DNA of 11,733 nucleotides from DASPJL01 sp035628645 (GCA_035628645.1 DASPJL010000139.1:1-11733), one strand, 5' to 3'. Counted from the stretch's first letter, positions 1-7,802 are shown. Notes: generated by a model not told the origin, from the sequence alone. Translations and numbers: made by a program.

Positions 1-107
1 CAAAGGCGGAACATAGCGTCTATGAATAGCGCTTGATTCTGATTTAAGATTTATGCAGGTTTTTGCACTTTTCAAATAACCTTCCAAGAATTTGAGTTTT
101 TTTGACT

Positions 108-154
108 AAGACTTGCTCAAGACTGCTCAAGACTCGTCAAGACTGCCCAAGACT
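108..154. repeat. Five-copy short tandem repeat, about 10 bp period
   Basis: The hexamer AAGACT occurs five times, starting at 108, 119, 129, 139 and 149, so the spacing is 11, 10, 10 and 10 bp. The intervening bases (TGCTC, GCTC, CGTC, GCCC) are themselves similar, giving a consensus unit close to CTCAAGACTG. The array is flanked by T runs at about 97-103 and 159-166. It has no reading frame. The spacing of about one helical turn would place every copy on the same face of the DNA, which suits a binding array, but a decayed minisatellite is an equally simple explanation. Confidence 0.85.
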
Positions 155-323
155 TGTACTTTTTTTAGGTGTCAGAGAGATTCATATCTCCCTTAACTGA
201 TTGTAGCTAAGATGCGAAGTGAGTTGTCTTAAGTGGTTCATAACCTCCAAAATGTATTTTGTGATCCGTGCTCCGAGCTGGGTTCCTTTGATAGTCTTTA
301 AGATTTATGGGTTAATTCATTAG

Positions 324-357
324 AAATTTGTCGCAAATCCCCCAAATTTTGTCAAAT
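324..357. promoter_or_regulatory. Possible operator-like repeat upstream of MATE gene
   Basis: AAATTTGTCGCAAAT (324-338) is followed by a near copy, AAATTTTGTCAAAT (344-357), with starts 20 bp apart. The first copy contains a small inverted repeat, ATTTG-TCG-CAAAT. The pair lies 58-92 bp upstream of the preferred MATE start. Drug-efflux genes are often controlled by a local repressor acting on such sites, but no regulator gene is adjacent in this window. AT-rich DNA also produces such repeats by chance, so this is a weak call. Confidence 0.25.
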
Positions 358-415
358 ATGGCCATGTAGAGTACAGAAATGTTTGATTACTTTTAGGAAG
401 CAGAATATTCAGGAA

Positions 416-1846
416 ATGGAAAACAAAAGGGCAATGAGAGAGCCGGTTTCGATAAAGCAAAATATTTCTTTCTGGCAGGAACTTAAAAATGCTATTCTGG
501 GCACTGAAGCGGATTACACACAAATTAGTATGAGGAAGGCCATATTCCTGTTGGCTGTTCCCATGATTTTGGAATTGGCTATGGAATCTACCTTTGCTGT
601 GGTTGATATATATTTTGTGGGTAAGTTAGGCGCTTCCGCTATTGCAACCGTAGGGCTTACCGAAACTTATTTATTTTTGTTATACTCTGTAGCCATGGGC
701 CTCGCTACCGCTGTTACGGCTATTGTAGCCAGAAGAACGGGAGAGAAAAACAAGGAAGACGCCGCCAACGCCGCCATACAATCAATATTTCTTGCCGTAG
801 TGGCTTCCCTTCCGTTTGCCTTAGCCGGAATTTTCTATTCAAAAGAATTGCTTGGATTGATGGGAGCTGATCAATGGGCAATTGATCATGGGTATCGCTA
901 TACCCAATGGATGCTGGGAGGAAATGCAATTATTATGTTGTTGTTTGTAATGAATGCCATTTTCAGGGGAGCAGGTGATGCAGCCATAGCGATGCGTGTT
1001 CTTTGGATTGCCAACATCACGAATATTATTCTGGACCCTATACTGATTTTCGGCTGGGGACCAATTCCGGCATTAGGAATAGAGGGCGCTGCCATAGCTA
1101 CTAATATTGGACGTGGCGTGGGCGTTTTTATTCAACTTTGGGTACTTTTTAAAGGAGGAAAACATATCAAGGTATTACGTTCACAATTAAGGTGGAATCC
1201 TAATGTCATGCTTAATATCTTTAACACCTCTTTGGGGGGTATAGGGCAAATGATTGTGGCGATGACTTCCTGGATATTCTTAATGCGAATACTAGCTGAA
1301 GTCGGAAGTGAAGCAGTTGCAGGCTCTACTATAGCCATACGTATTATGATGTTTACAATGATGCCGGCATGGGGAATGTCCAATGCTGCGGCGACACTTG
1401 TAGGGCAAAATCTCGGTGCTGGCAATCCTGACCGGGCAGAATCGGCCATATGGAAAACAGGAACCTACAATATGATTTTTCTTATAGGTGTTTCTATAGT
1501 TTATTTCTTCTTTAATAATTCGTTGGTGGAGATTTTTACAGAGGATGCAAAAGTAATTGCTATAGGTTCGGAGTGGCTGCGCATACTATCGTTTTCTTAT
1601 TTTGTTTATGGATGGTGGATGGTTTCCACACAAGCATTTAATGGTGCCGGAGATACGAAAACTCCAACAAAAATCAATCTTGTCTTTTTCTGGTTGATAC
1701 AAATACCCTTATCCTATTTCCTGGCAATTCAGCTTGGGTGGGAGCAGTCAGGTGTTTTCTGGGGAGTTTTTATATCAGAAACGGCTGTTGGCTTATTCAC
1801 CCTGTGGCTTTTTAAAAGAGGAGGGTGGAAAAAGGTGAAGGTTTAG
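416..1846 (+). CDS. MATE family multidrug/toxin efflux transporter
   Basis: This is a 476-residue inner-membrane antiporter of the MATE family, which exports cationic drugs or metabolites in exchange for Na+ or H+. About twelve hydrophobic segments form two homologous halves. The first half has P49 and E53 in TM1 followed by the VVDIYFVGKLG stretch (62-72), then RGAGD (184-188) and NIILDPILIFG (203-213). The second half has the typical VGQNLGAG (329-336) and GAGDTKTP (410-417) loops. The length is normal for NorM/DinF-like members. The frame stays open upstream to a TTG at 383, but the ATG at 416 is preferred because AGGAA directly precedes it and AGGA also lies at 395-398; an ATG at 434 is possible. 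The gene stands alone, convergent with the acyltransferase downstream. The family is certain from the sequence; the substrate cannot be predicted. Confidence 0.93.
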   Translation: MENKRAMREPVSIKQNISFWQELKNAILGTEADYTQISMRKAIFLLAVPMILELAMESTFAVVDIYFVGKLGASAIATVGLTETYLFLLYSVAMGLATAVTAIVARRTGEKNKEDAANAAIQSIFLAVVASLPFALAGIFYSKELLGLMGADQWAIDHGYRYTQWMLGGNAIIMLLFVMNAIFRGAGDAAIAMRVLWIANITNIILDPILIFGWGPIPALGIEGAAIATNIGRGVGVFIQLWVLFKGGKHIKVLRSQLRWNPNVMLNIFNTSLGGIGQMIVAMTSWIFLMRILAEVGSEAVAGSTIAIRIMMFTMMPAWGMSNAAATLVGQNLGAGNPDRAESAIWKTGTYNMIFLIGVSIVYFFFNNSLVEIFTEDAKVIAIGSEWLRILSFSYFVYGWWMVSTQAFNGAGDTKTPTKINLVFFWLIQIPLSYFLAIQLGWEQSGVFWGVFISETAVGLFTLWLFKRGGWKKVKV

Positions 1847-1906
1847 CAGGTGGTTTTTTAACAAATAAAGCTTAGACCTTCACATGCTTTGAAGTTGCAA
1901 AATTCC

Positions 1907-3001
1907 CTAAGTCCTTAATCCTTCCCGTCTTTTTTTATTCAAATACTTTCTGACGGGAATATCATACAATATCGTTACCAACCATGCAAGACCAATCAAC
2001 AGAATTGTACCTATGATAACGATATAGTATAGCTCTGTAGTTCCGGGTTTGTTCTTCAAAAAGTAATTTGCAAATATCCAAATGGCGGGATAATGGACCA
2101 TATATAAAGGATAGGATATCTTTCCGGAGAAGTTGCAGACTTTTTTTAATGCCGGCGATAACCTTGATCCTGCTCCCAATAATACAAGTAATGGAAAATA
2201 GAATAGCACTACCAAAGCTTCTGCCAGCCAGTTCCATTGAAGATAAGGCATGAGAAAAGCAAACGATAACAATATGGCCAATCCGACAAAGCCAAGCTTA
2301 TTTTTTATAATCCAGTTGGAACGGTAAATGAACAGTCCGGCTAAAAACGAGTAAGAAATACGAGCGCAGCCATCCCAAAAGTTATCTTTTCCCCAGCCAC
2401 CCATAAGGTTTCCTGCACGATAGCTAACAAAGCAAAGCGCGATTGCTGCAAGTATCATTAATACGACCAAAAAGCGACGGCTTAGCTTGTACAGTATAAA
2501 GGCATAAAAAATGTTGGCAACGTATTCCCAAAATAACGACCAGGAAGGAGCATTTAAGCCGAATAAGTTAAAACCTCGCTCTTGCATAGCTCCAAAAGGA
2601 ATTAGAAAAATTGAGCAAAGGAATATCAAAATAAGTTTGCTTGTGTCATACGTTTCATAGTGATTTGCAAATGGGTCAAAGAAAAGGCCTATTAAACCCA
2701 GCACTGATCCTAAGACAACCAAAGGATGGAGTCTTATCAGTCTGGATTTAAAAAATTCCCAAACGCCCATTTTTTCAATACGGTCATCATAAGCGTAACC
2801 AATTACAAATCCGGACAAACAGAAGAAAAAGTCTACAGCCAAATAACCGTGGCCAATAAAGTTTTTGCTGTAGTCTGTAAATATCCATTCCATAAAATGA
2901 AAAACCACAACAGCCAAAGCCGCTATCCCTCTTAGGCCGTCAAGTATTTCAAAATGTTGTTTAGTTTTTAGAATATCCGGGTTTAAATTAGTCATGTTCA
3001 T
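1907..3001 (-). CDS. OafA/YrhL-type (AT3) membrane acyltransferase
   Basis: This 364-residue integral membrane protein belongs to the acyltransferase-3 family, which moves acetyl or other acyl groups onto sugars of surface polysaccharides, peptidoglycan or small molecules. Near the N-terminus the family signature is intact: DGLRGIAALAVVVFHF (21-36) carries the conserved R24 and H35 with ten residues between them. FFCLSGF (59-65) and the RxxRxxP motif (R87, R90, P93) follow. About ten hydrophobic segments cover the rest, and the tail is basic. There is no C-terminal SGNH domain, so it is the short single-domain form. Met1 (3001) and Met3 (2995) are both plausible starts; neither has a clear ribosome binding site. 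No glycosyltransferase or polysaccharide gene lies beside it, so the acceptor is unknown. Confidence 0.92.
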   Translation of the reverse strand: MNMTNLNPDILKTKQHFEILDGLRGIAALAVVVFHFMEWIFTDYSKNFIGHGYLAVDFFFCLSGFVIGYAYDDRIEKMGVWEFFKSRLIRLHPLVVLGSVLGLIGLFFDPFANHYETYDTSKLILIFLCSIFLIPFGAMQERGFNLFGLNAPSWSLFWEYVANIFYAFILYKLSRRFLVVLMILAAIALCFVSYRAGNLMGGWGKDNFWDGCARISYSFLAGLFIYRSNWIIKNKLGFVGLAILLSFAFLMPYLQWNWLAEALVVLFYFPLLVLLGAGSRLSPALKKVCNFSGKISYPLYMVHYPAIWIFANYFLKNKPGTTELYYIVIIGTILLIGLAWLVTILYDIPVRKYLNKKRREGLRT

Positions 3002-3252
3002 TCATTTCTATTTATCAGGCTAGATAAGAGCCGACTTGTTGGTTCGCTTTGTTCCTTTTTTCCAATTTCTGTAGTTGGAATTAAGAAGTTATTTTACAAA
3101 GAATCAAATAATATCGTTGAGAAAAAAATGTGGAGTTGAGTTTAGACCCCCGGCGTTACCAAAAATCACCAATAAATGAGTGACCCGGTCCTAAAATAAA
3201 ATCGGAAAGGATCACTATATACTGATGGCGTTACTTCTCTAAATCTCCAATT
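3002..3252. other. Intergenic region with a small hairpin
   Basis: This separates the cupin gene from the acyltransferase start. TTCCAA (3060-3065) and TTGGAA (3075-3080) form a 6-bp stem with a 9-base loop about 60 bp upstream of the acyltransferase. A second imperfect stem pairs AGTGACCC (3179-3186) with GGATCACT (3209-3216), one mismatch, downstream of the cupin gene. The octamer GGCGTTAC occurs twice (3152-3159 and 3227-3234). None has a clean U tract, so I do not call a terminator. Confidence 0.4.
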
Positions 3253-3735
3253 CTATTTCATATCAGGAAGTATAATTTCTGTTTGATAATCCTTAGCCAG
3301 TTTTATAAGATTTTCAATGATAGCGGGGTCAACCGGTGGTGGTGTAGTTACACCGGAAGCTGGAGTGCCAATAGAGTAAAAAAAATTTTCCAACCCTGCA
3401 GGGGTAATGATAACCAGTAATCGGCCTTGTTTCTTTTCTATGTTTTTGAATGTGTGCAGTGTACCCTTCGGTATATAAGCAAATGATCCGGCTTCTAATA
3501 CACTTTGCTTATCTCCACATAAGAATGAAAATTTGCCGTCAAGTACATAGAAGGATTCATCTTCCCGATAATGAATATGAGGGGGAGGTCCACCTTCGGG
3601 TTGAATAATCTGATCAATGATAGTGAGGGTTTCATTTGTTTGTTTGCCGGTTACTTTAAAGGTATATAAGTCGCCTAGTACCCAAAATGAATTATCTTCA
3701 CCCTGCTTTAATAGAAGTTCGATATTGTCGTTCAT
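3253..3735 (-). CDS. Single-domain cupin protein
   Basis: This is a 160-residue soluble cupin. Motif 1 is seen as HIHYREDESFYVLDG, with H53, H55 and E60 in metal-ligand positions and G67 closing the motif. Motif 2 is a perfect GX5PXGX2HX3N, running G83 to N98 with the fourth ligand H94. All four canonical metal ligands are therefore present, so a metal-dependent enzyme or small-molecule binding role is plausible. The resemblance is to quercetin-dioxygenase-like bacterial cupins, but a single-domain cupin of this size does not reveal its substrate. The C-terminal third (about 115-160) is a non-cupin extension with a proline-rich stretch (TTPPPVDP, 130-137) and a helix. There is no signal peptide. 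It appears to be transcribed alone, with 161 bp upstream to the DUF4249 stop. Confidence 0.9.
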   Translation of the reverse strand: MNDNIELLLKQGEDNSFWVLGDLYTFKVTGKQTNETLTIIDQIIQPEGGPPPHIHYREDESFYVLDGKFSFLCGDKQSVLEAGSFAYIPKGTLHTFKNIEKKQGRLLVIITPAGLENFFYSIGTPASGVTTPPPVDPAIIENLIKLAKDYQTEIILPDMK

Positions 3736-3896
3736 AATAAAAGTTTTTAATAAATATGATGTCTTTTACCGGGGCTTATGCCTGCGACTTAGTTACGTGT
3801 TGTTACAGCTATAGGTTTAATTCTTAGGGCATTACGCCTTTCTTGGCTAACTCCTCAATATTTACCCTCGAATAATTGAAAGATTTCATCAAACGT

Positions 3897-4730
3897 TCAC
3901 TCAATCCTAACCGCTCTGAAATCAAAGGCCAGTCCGGTAAATATTCCTATTCCTCCGCCTACATTCGACATTATCATTGCTGGTTGGGCAAATGGATTAG
4001 AATTGCCGTCTCTGGCAGCATCTACAGATCGGACATATTTATAGTATGATTCATCAATATGGTATAGGGTTAAAAAGGCTTCCTTACCTTTTTCAAAGGT
4101 ATAGGGTGTGCCTACGGAGATTTTACTTGTTTCCGAAAATTCATCAGTAAATACAAAACGCTGTACCACGTTGGTAAGGCTATCTTTATGGACTACCAGC
4201 CGGTAATAATTTTCTCTGGTAGTATCATCCTCAAATGACATTAACACATAAGCAAGGGAGTCTTCATTGAATTTATATTCCGCGGTATCTATAGGTACTG
4301 CTTGCAGTAGTTTGGTTTTGCCGGTTATGGTCCTTCCTTTGGAATCTTTGATATACAGAAAAAAATCCCTTTCAAAATCAGCAGGCACAATTTTGTTGGA
4401 AATGTAATTGTATACCTTATAGCCTTCTTCAAACTGAGTATTTAAAAAAAGCGTATCTACTATATTGTTGTAGGTTACCGTAATCAGTGCATCATTGACA
4501 AAAGGAGAGGAGAGGGAGTCGAGATAGGAAGAACTTTCCGTTAATAATAGCTGAACCTTTCTGCCAGGTTCAAGATAACATTCCACAACGAGCTGAGATT
4601 GGTGTTTGGGCAAATCAATGGTTATGTCCTTTTCCAGGTCACAGCCAAATAAGAGCAGACCTAAGCAGAATGCAATAAGTAAGTACTTAAAATATGCCAT
4701 ATTCCGAATTGACCTTTTAAAATACTCCAT
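3897..4730 (-). CDS. DUF4249-family outer-membrane lipoprotein
   Basis: This is a 277-residue lipoprotein. A hydrophobic signal ends in the lipobox LLFGC with the lipidated cysteine at residue 30. After it come a short linker rich in D/E and K, then a beta-rich region with LVVECYLEPG and an ALITVTYN-like strand typical of the DUF4249 family (assigned by resemblance, not by search). DUF4249 has no established biochemical role, and its members are commonly encoded next to carboxypeptidase-regulatory-domain TonB receptors, as here. The ATG at 4730 lies 3 bp after the receptor stop (TAA AGG ATG), which suggests translational coupling. An internal ATG at 4700 (Met11) would give a more conventional signal peptide, with AAAAGG 12 nt upstream, and may be the true start. 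The likely role is a surface or periplasmic lid or ligand-binding partner of the receptor; that is inference. Confidence 0.85.
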   Translation of the reverse strand: MEYFKRSIRNMAYFKYLLIAFCLGLLLFGCDLEKDITIDLPKHQSQLVVECYLEPGRKVQLLLTESSSYLDSLSSPFVNDALITVTYNNIVDTLFLNTQFEEGYKVYNYISNKIVPADFERDFFLYIKDSKGRTITGKTKLLQAVPIDTAEYKFNEDSLAYVLMSFEDDTTRENYYRLVVHKDSLTNVVQRFVFTDEFSETSKISVGTPYTFEKGKEAFLTLYHIDESYYKYVRSVDAARDGNSNPFAQPAMIMSNVGGGIGIFTGLAFDFRAVRIE

Positions 4731-4733
4731 CCT

Positions 4734-7028
4734 TTAAAATTTAAAATTGTAGGTTAATGTAGGAATTATCGGAAACAAAGAAACCTGTTTTCCCTGGTAA
4801 CTAGTTACTACGCCTCCTTCATCTGCTTTTTCTTCATCTATATATAAGAAATAAGGATTATAGCGATTGTAAACATTATAAACGCTAAAAGTAAGATCAG
4901 ATTCACCCCACCTTGGATATATTTTGTACACCACAGAAAGATCCATTCTGTGATAAGGCTTCATCCTGTATCCGTTCCTGTTTTCAACTATCGGAATTAC
5001 TTTAGGTCCGATATTTTCAACTTCCTGTAAAACAAATCTGCCTGAAGGCAGCGTTACCGCATTTCCGGTCCCGTAGACCCACGTCCCGCTAAGAGAGAAC
5101 CTTTTGTTTAGCTGATGCATCACCACAAGGGAAACATCATGTCGTCTGTCATACCGGGCAAAGAATCTTTTTCCATTGTTGATGTCCTCAAAATCCCTCC
5201 ATGTCCAGGACAAGGTATATCCTATCCATCCTGTTGTTTTGCCTTGTTTTTTTTCAATATACACTTCATTACCATAACTGTAGCCTTTACCAAAAACGAA
5301 ATTATCATCGAGGTTAGAAGTTAAAAATAATCCTGCCCCTTCCTTAAAATCTATTTGTCTATTCATCCATTTATAGTAAGCTTCATTTGTAATTAATATT
5401 TTTTTGTTTCTCGATAAAAAGCTAACTCCTGCGGCTATTTGGTCGGAGATCTGGGGTTTTACCAATTCGTTGGAAGGATACCAGATATCTGTCGGCAATG
5501 TGGCAGAAGAGCTGGAAACGAGGTGAATATACTGGAACATTCTTGCATAGCTTGCCTTTAAAGCTACCATTTCATTCAGGCTAAATTTCCCTGAGATCCT
5601 GGGTTCTAATCCGTAGAAATAGTTTGTTTGATTTATAAAACCTGAAAGTCTTAGTCCTCCATTTAAGGTAATGGCTTTGCTAAGTTTGAAATCATCTGAA
5701 ATATAGGCTCCCCACTCGGTGCCTTTATAATCATTTCCGGCATCAAACGAAGTCTCTCCTTCGCTATCTCCACCTTTTATTCTGCCAACAATAAATTTGT
5801 GGCGGGTAGCGGACAATCCAAATTTAATGCTGTTCCTATCATCAGGATAATAGTTGAAATCAATCAGTCCTGTAAGGTCATTTACCTGTGATCCTATCTT
5901 AAATTCAAAATCGTCAAAAAAATTCCGGATCTGATAATCATATTTGGTGTAGACCAGCGACGTTTTTGCAACGAGATCAGTATTGAAAAAATGTTGCCAC
6001 TGGGTTTGGATCATGCTGTTCCCCCAATTGAAATTAAAATTAAAGTCATCGTCATTAAATTTGAAAACATCATTTCCATAATATCCGCTAATGGATAACT
6101 TATCCCTGTCGCCAAGATCATAGGCATATTTTCCGTTTAAATCATAAAAATAATAATCAGGAATAGGGTCATAGTCAGGATCATTTTTATTCTGCCGGTT
6201 GACCAATCGGGTAAAAACATCGAAATATGTTCGCCTGGCGGATACAATTAATGAGCTGTGCTGATTGACTGGTGTTTCCAAGGTAAGGCGGGAGGAAATT
6301 ATACCTATTCCTCCGCTTCCTGAAAACTGTTCGGTGTTCCCCTCGCGCGTTTTTATATCTATGACAGAAGAAAGCCGCCCCCCAAATTGTGCCGGAAAAC
6401 CTCCCTTGTAGAGTTCTGCATCTTTTATGGCGTCAGAATTAAATATGCTGAAAAAGCCAAATAGATGGTAAGGGTTATAAACAACGGCATTATCCACCAA
6501 TATTAAATTCTGATCTACACCTCCTCCACGGACATATAACCCGGAAGCTCCTTCTCCGCCTGATTTTACGCCTGGTTTCAACTGAAATGTTTTGAATATA
6601 TCTACCTCCCCAAATATTGCCGGCAAGAGTTTCGCTTCTTTTGCAGTAATGGTAGTAACGCTCATTTGCGAAGATTGTAGCTTTTCTTTTAAAGGCTCCG
6701 ATTGAACCAGAACTTCCTCCAGCGTCCGGGATTCACTTTTCAGTTGTACGTTAAGGATTGTATTTTTTTTAAGGCGGACGATTTGCGTATCTGCACTATA
6801 GCCAATATAGGAAAATAAAATCTTGTGACTACCTATAGGAAGCGTTATGGAATAACGTCCTTTAATGTCCGATAAAGTTCCCTTTGATAAAGAGTCGATA
6901 AATACCGTTGCTCCCGGAAGTTTCTCGCCTGTTTCACTGTCTTTTACAACTCCTGATAACTCTTGCTTTTGTGCAAAAGAGGAAAAAATAGAAAGACTGA
7001 AAAGAATAAACAACGAAAAGTATTGCAT
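4734..7028 (-). CDS. TonB-dependent outer-membrane receptor with carboxypeptidase-regulatory-like N-terminal domain
   Basis: This 764-residue outer-membrane transporter takes up a substrate using TonB-ExbBD energy. In order it has a signal peptide ending SFA-Q at about residues 19/20, a CarboxypepD_reg-like beta domain (about 23-100) with GVVKDSETGEKLPGATV and GRYSITLP, a TonB-box-like TLEEVLVQS (102-110), and a plug domain (about 120-228) with LYVRGGGVDQNLILVDN and FPAQFGGRLSSVIDIKTREG. The remainder is a beta barrel ending in the aromatic TYNFKF, as expected for barrel insertion. It is shorter than SusC proteins (about 1000 residues) and its partner is DUF4249 rather than SusD, so I do not call it a glycan SusC. 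The gene begins an apparent two-gene operon, about 90 bp after the terminator of the preceding unit. The substrate is unknown. Confidence 0.95.
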   Translation of the reverse strand: MQYFSLFILFSLSIFSSFAQKQELSGVVKDSETGEKLPGATVFIDSLSKGTLSDIKGRYSITLPIGSHKILFSYIGYSADTQIVRLKKNTILNVQLKSESRTLEEVLVQSEPLKEKLQSSQMSVTTITAKEAKLLPAIFGEVDIFKTFQLKPGVKSGGEGASGLYVRGGGVDQNLILVDNAVVYNPYHLFGFFSIFNSDAIKDAELYKGGFPAQFGGRLSSVIDIKTREGNTEQFSGSGGIGIISSRLTLETPVNQHSSLIVSARRTYFDVFTRLVNRQNKNDPDYDPIPDYYFYDLNGKYAYDLGDRDKLSISGYYGNDVFKFNDDDFNFNFNWGNSMIQTQWQHFFNTDLVAKTSLVYTKYDYQIRNFFDDFEFKIGSQVNDLTGLIDFNYYPDDRNSIKFGLSATRHKFIVGRIKGGDSEGETSFDAGNDYKGTEWGAYISDDFKLSKAITLNGGLRLSGFINQTNYFYGLEPRISGKFSLNEMVALKASYARMFQYIHLVSSSSATLPTDIWYPSNELVKPQISDQIAAGVSFLSRNKKILITNEAYYKWMNRQIDFKEGAGLFLTSNLDDNFVFGKGYSYGNEVYIEKKQGKTTGWIGYTLSWTWRDFEDINNGKRFFARYDRRHDVSLVVMHQLNKRFSLSGTWVYGTGNAVTLPSGRFVLQEVENIGPKVIPIVENRNGYRMKPYHRMDLSVVYKIYPRWGESDLTFSVYNVYNRYNPYFLYIDEEKADEGGVVTSYQGKQVSLFPIIPTLTYNFKF

Positions 7029-7248
7029 ACCGGCGATGAACCAAAATAGAACTGTCTATAGTACGAAGAAAACCAGAATTTTATTAACAATAATCTATAA
7101 ATCCGCTAGTGCTTGGTAAAATATCAAAAATAAAGCCTGGAAAATTTCCAGGCCTTAATTAATGAATATAAACTTTACCTCTAAAATTTATATCCATTTT
7201 CTATATGACTTACTTAAACAGCAAATCAAAAATTTAGTTTAGTTAATA
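7029..7248. other. Intergenic region between lipoprotein gene and TonB receptor
   Basis: This AT-rich stretch carries the minus-strand terminator at 7118-7153, and presumably the promoter of the receptor/DUF4249 operon between the terminator and 7028. On the minus strand a TATTTTTG matching the Bacteroidota -7 consensus lies at 7125-7132, but it sits inside the terminator U tract and lacks a TTG at the expected -33 distance, so I do not call a promoter. Confidence 0.4.
7118..7153 (-). terminator. Intrinsic terminator after the coiled-coil lipoprotein gene
   Basis: GCCTGGAAAATTTCCAGGC (7135-7153) is a perfect palindrome around one central base. Read on the minus strand it forms a stem of at least 7 bp, followed directly by a T-rich tail (7134 down to 7118, beginning TTTATTTTT). 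The plus-strand flank (CTTAATTA) is a poor tail, so it acts mainly on minus-strand transcripts. It lies about 95 bp after the lipoprotein stop and before the receptor gene, and so closes the adhesin/PorP/lipoprotein unit. Confidence 0.78.
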
Positions 7249-7668
7249 TTACTTTTTTAATTCTTCGATTTCCTTTTCTAAATCCTCTAAAGCTTCATTC
7301 GTCTCTTTCTTAAAAGCTTTCCAATCCTTCTGCGCCTCACCTCCTGTTTCTTCCAGCTTTTCTTTCAGGCTTTTTCTTTTTACTTCCAGCTCATCTATTC
7401 TTTTTTGAAGGTCGCGATTAATGTTTCCATCTTTATCACTGACGCTTTTTTTCAAGTCTTCAATCTCTTTGTCTACGTCATCCAGCTTTTCATTAAAGCT
7501 GTTTTTGAAATCATTGGCTTCTTTTTTTATAAACTCCGAAGTTTTATCTACGGTTTCCTTTGCTTGCTTTTTTATTTCTTTGGCGCTCAGGTCTTCATGA
7601 TCATTTTTCTTGTCTGAGCAGCTAAAAGCAATAAATCCGGACAAAAGAACATATAAATAATACTTCAT
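7249..7668 (-). CDS. Small Lys/Glu-rich coiled-coil lipoprotein of unknown function
   Basis: This is a 139-residue protein from the chosen start. MKYYLYVLLSGFIAFSC is a compact lipoprotein signal with the lipidated cysteine at 17. The mature part is almost entirely charged (K, E, D) with hydrophobic residues at heptad-like spacing, predicting long helices or a coiled coil; a short SDKDGNI break lies near the middle. The C-terminal third (GGEAQKDWKAFKKE and following) resembles small stress-response or apolipoprotein-like helical proteins, but I do not recognise a named family. The frame is open to an ATG at 7704, but 7668 is preferred because it places the signal peptide at the terminus, with a purine-rich AAGAAGAAA just upstream. 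It follows the PorP/SprF gene and precedes a terminator. It may act at the periplasmic face of the outer membrane; that is inference. Confidence 0.8.
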   Translation of the reverse strand: MKYYLYVLLSGFIAFSCSDKKNDHEDLSAKEIKKQAKETVDKTSEFIKKEANDFKNSFNEKLDDVDKEIEDLKKSVSDKDGNINRDLQKRIDELEVKRKSLKEKLEETGGEAQKDWKAFKKETNEALEDLEKEIEELKK

Positions 7669-7802
7669 TTTCTTCTTAATAGTTAAGAAATTATAGATTG
7701 ACAAATCTGCTAGAATACTTTTACTGGTAAATTAAATAAAAGTTTCAAGCACAGTAAATTAAAAGGAGAATTATATGAAACGGATGCGGAAGTTGTGCAT
7801 GA

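Larger units (their letters stand above)
1..415. other. Gene-free left flank
   Basis: No convincing coding region, tRNA or terminator is visible in this stretch. It holds a 10-bp-period tandem repeat (108-154), a 13-bp direct repeat TTTAAGATTTATG (43-55 and 297-309), a small 5-bp-stem hairpin at 177-190, and an imperfect repeat (324-357) just upstream of the MATE gene. A five-codon ATG reading frame at 379-396 (MFDYF then TAG) precedes the MATE start out of frame. I see no canonical Bacteroidota promoter (TTTG, about 19-21 nt, TAnnTTTG). The promoter of the MATE gene must nevertheless lie here or at the extreme left edge, because that gene is the first plus-strand gene in the window. Confidence 0.6.

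Noticed and set aside
241..300. Possible tRNA-like T-arm (GGGTTCCTTTGAT) in the left flank
   Set aside because: No cloverleaf, acceptor stem or anticodon arm can be drawn around it.
720..1449. Minus-strand open frames of 65-105 codons inside the MATE gene
   Set aside because: They are antisense shadows of a well-supported membrane transporter and show no domain, signal or ribosome binding site of their own.
1837..1881. Imperfect inverted repeat GAAGGTTTAGC / GCTTAGACCTTC between the convergent MATE and acyltransferase genes
   Set aside because: Only 6 bp pair cleanly before a mismatch and bulge, the loop is over 20 bases, and no good U tract follows on either strand. A shared bidirectional terminator is possible but not supported.
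1962..2237. 91-codon minus-strand frame overlapping the acyltransferase C-terminal region
   Set aside because: It is the same strand read in another frame through a convincing AT3 gene, with no recognisable protein features.
3824..3889. Minus-strand 21-codon ORF (MKSFNYSRVNIEEL...) just after the DUF4249 gene
   Set aside because: It is very short, has no ribosome binding site, and its frame extends as an out-of-frame overlap into the DUF4249 3' end. Chance is the simplest explanation.
7125..7132. TATTTTTG on the minus strand matching the Bacteroidota -7 element, as promoter for the TonB receptor operon
   Set aside because: It lies inside the terminator U tract and there is no TTG at the expected -33 spacing, which is occupied by the terminator stem.
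7405..7617. 70-codon plus-strand hydrophobic frame (FFQVFNLFVYVIQLF...) opposite the coiled-coil lipoprotein
   Set aside because: A Lys/Glu-rich gene read antisense always gives a Phe/Leu-rich frame. No start context or conservation argument supports it.
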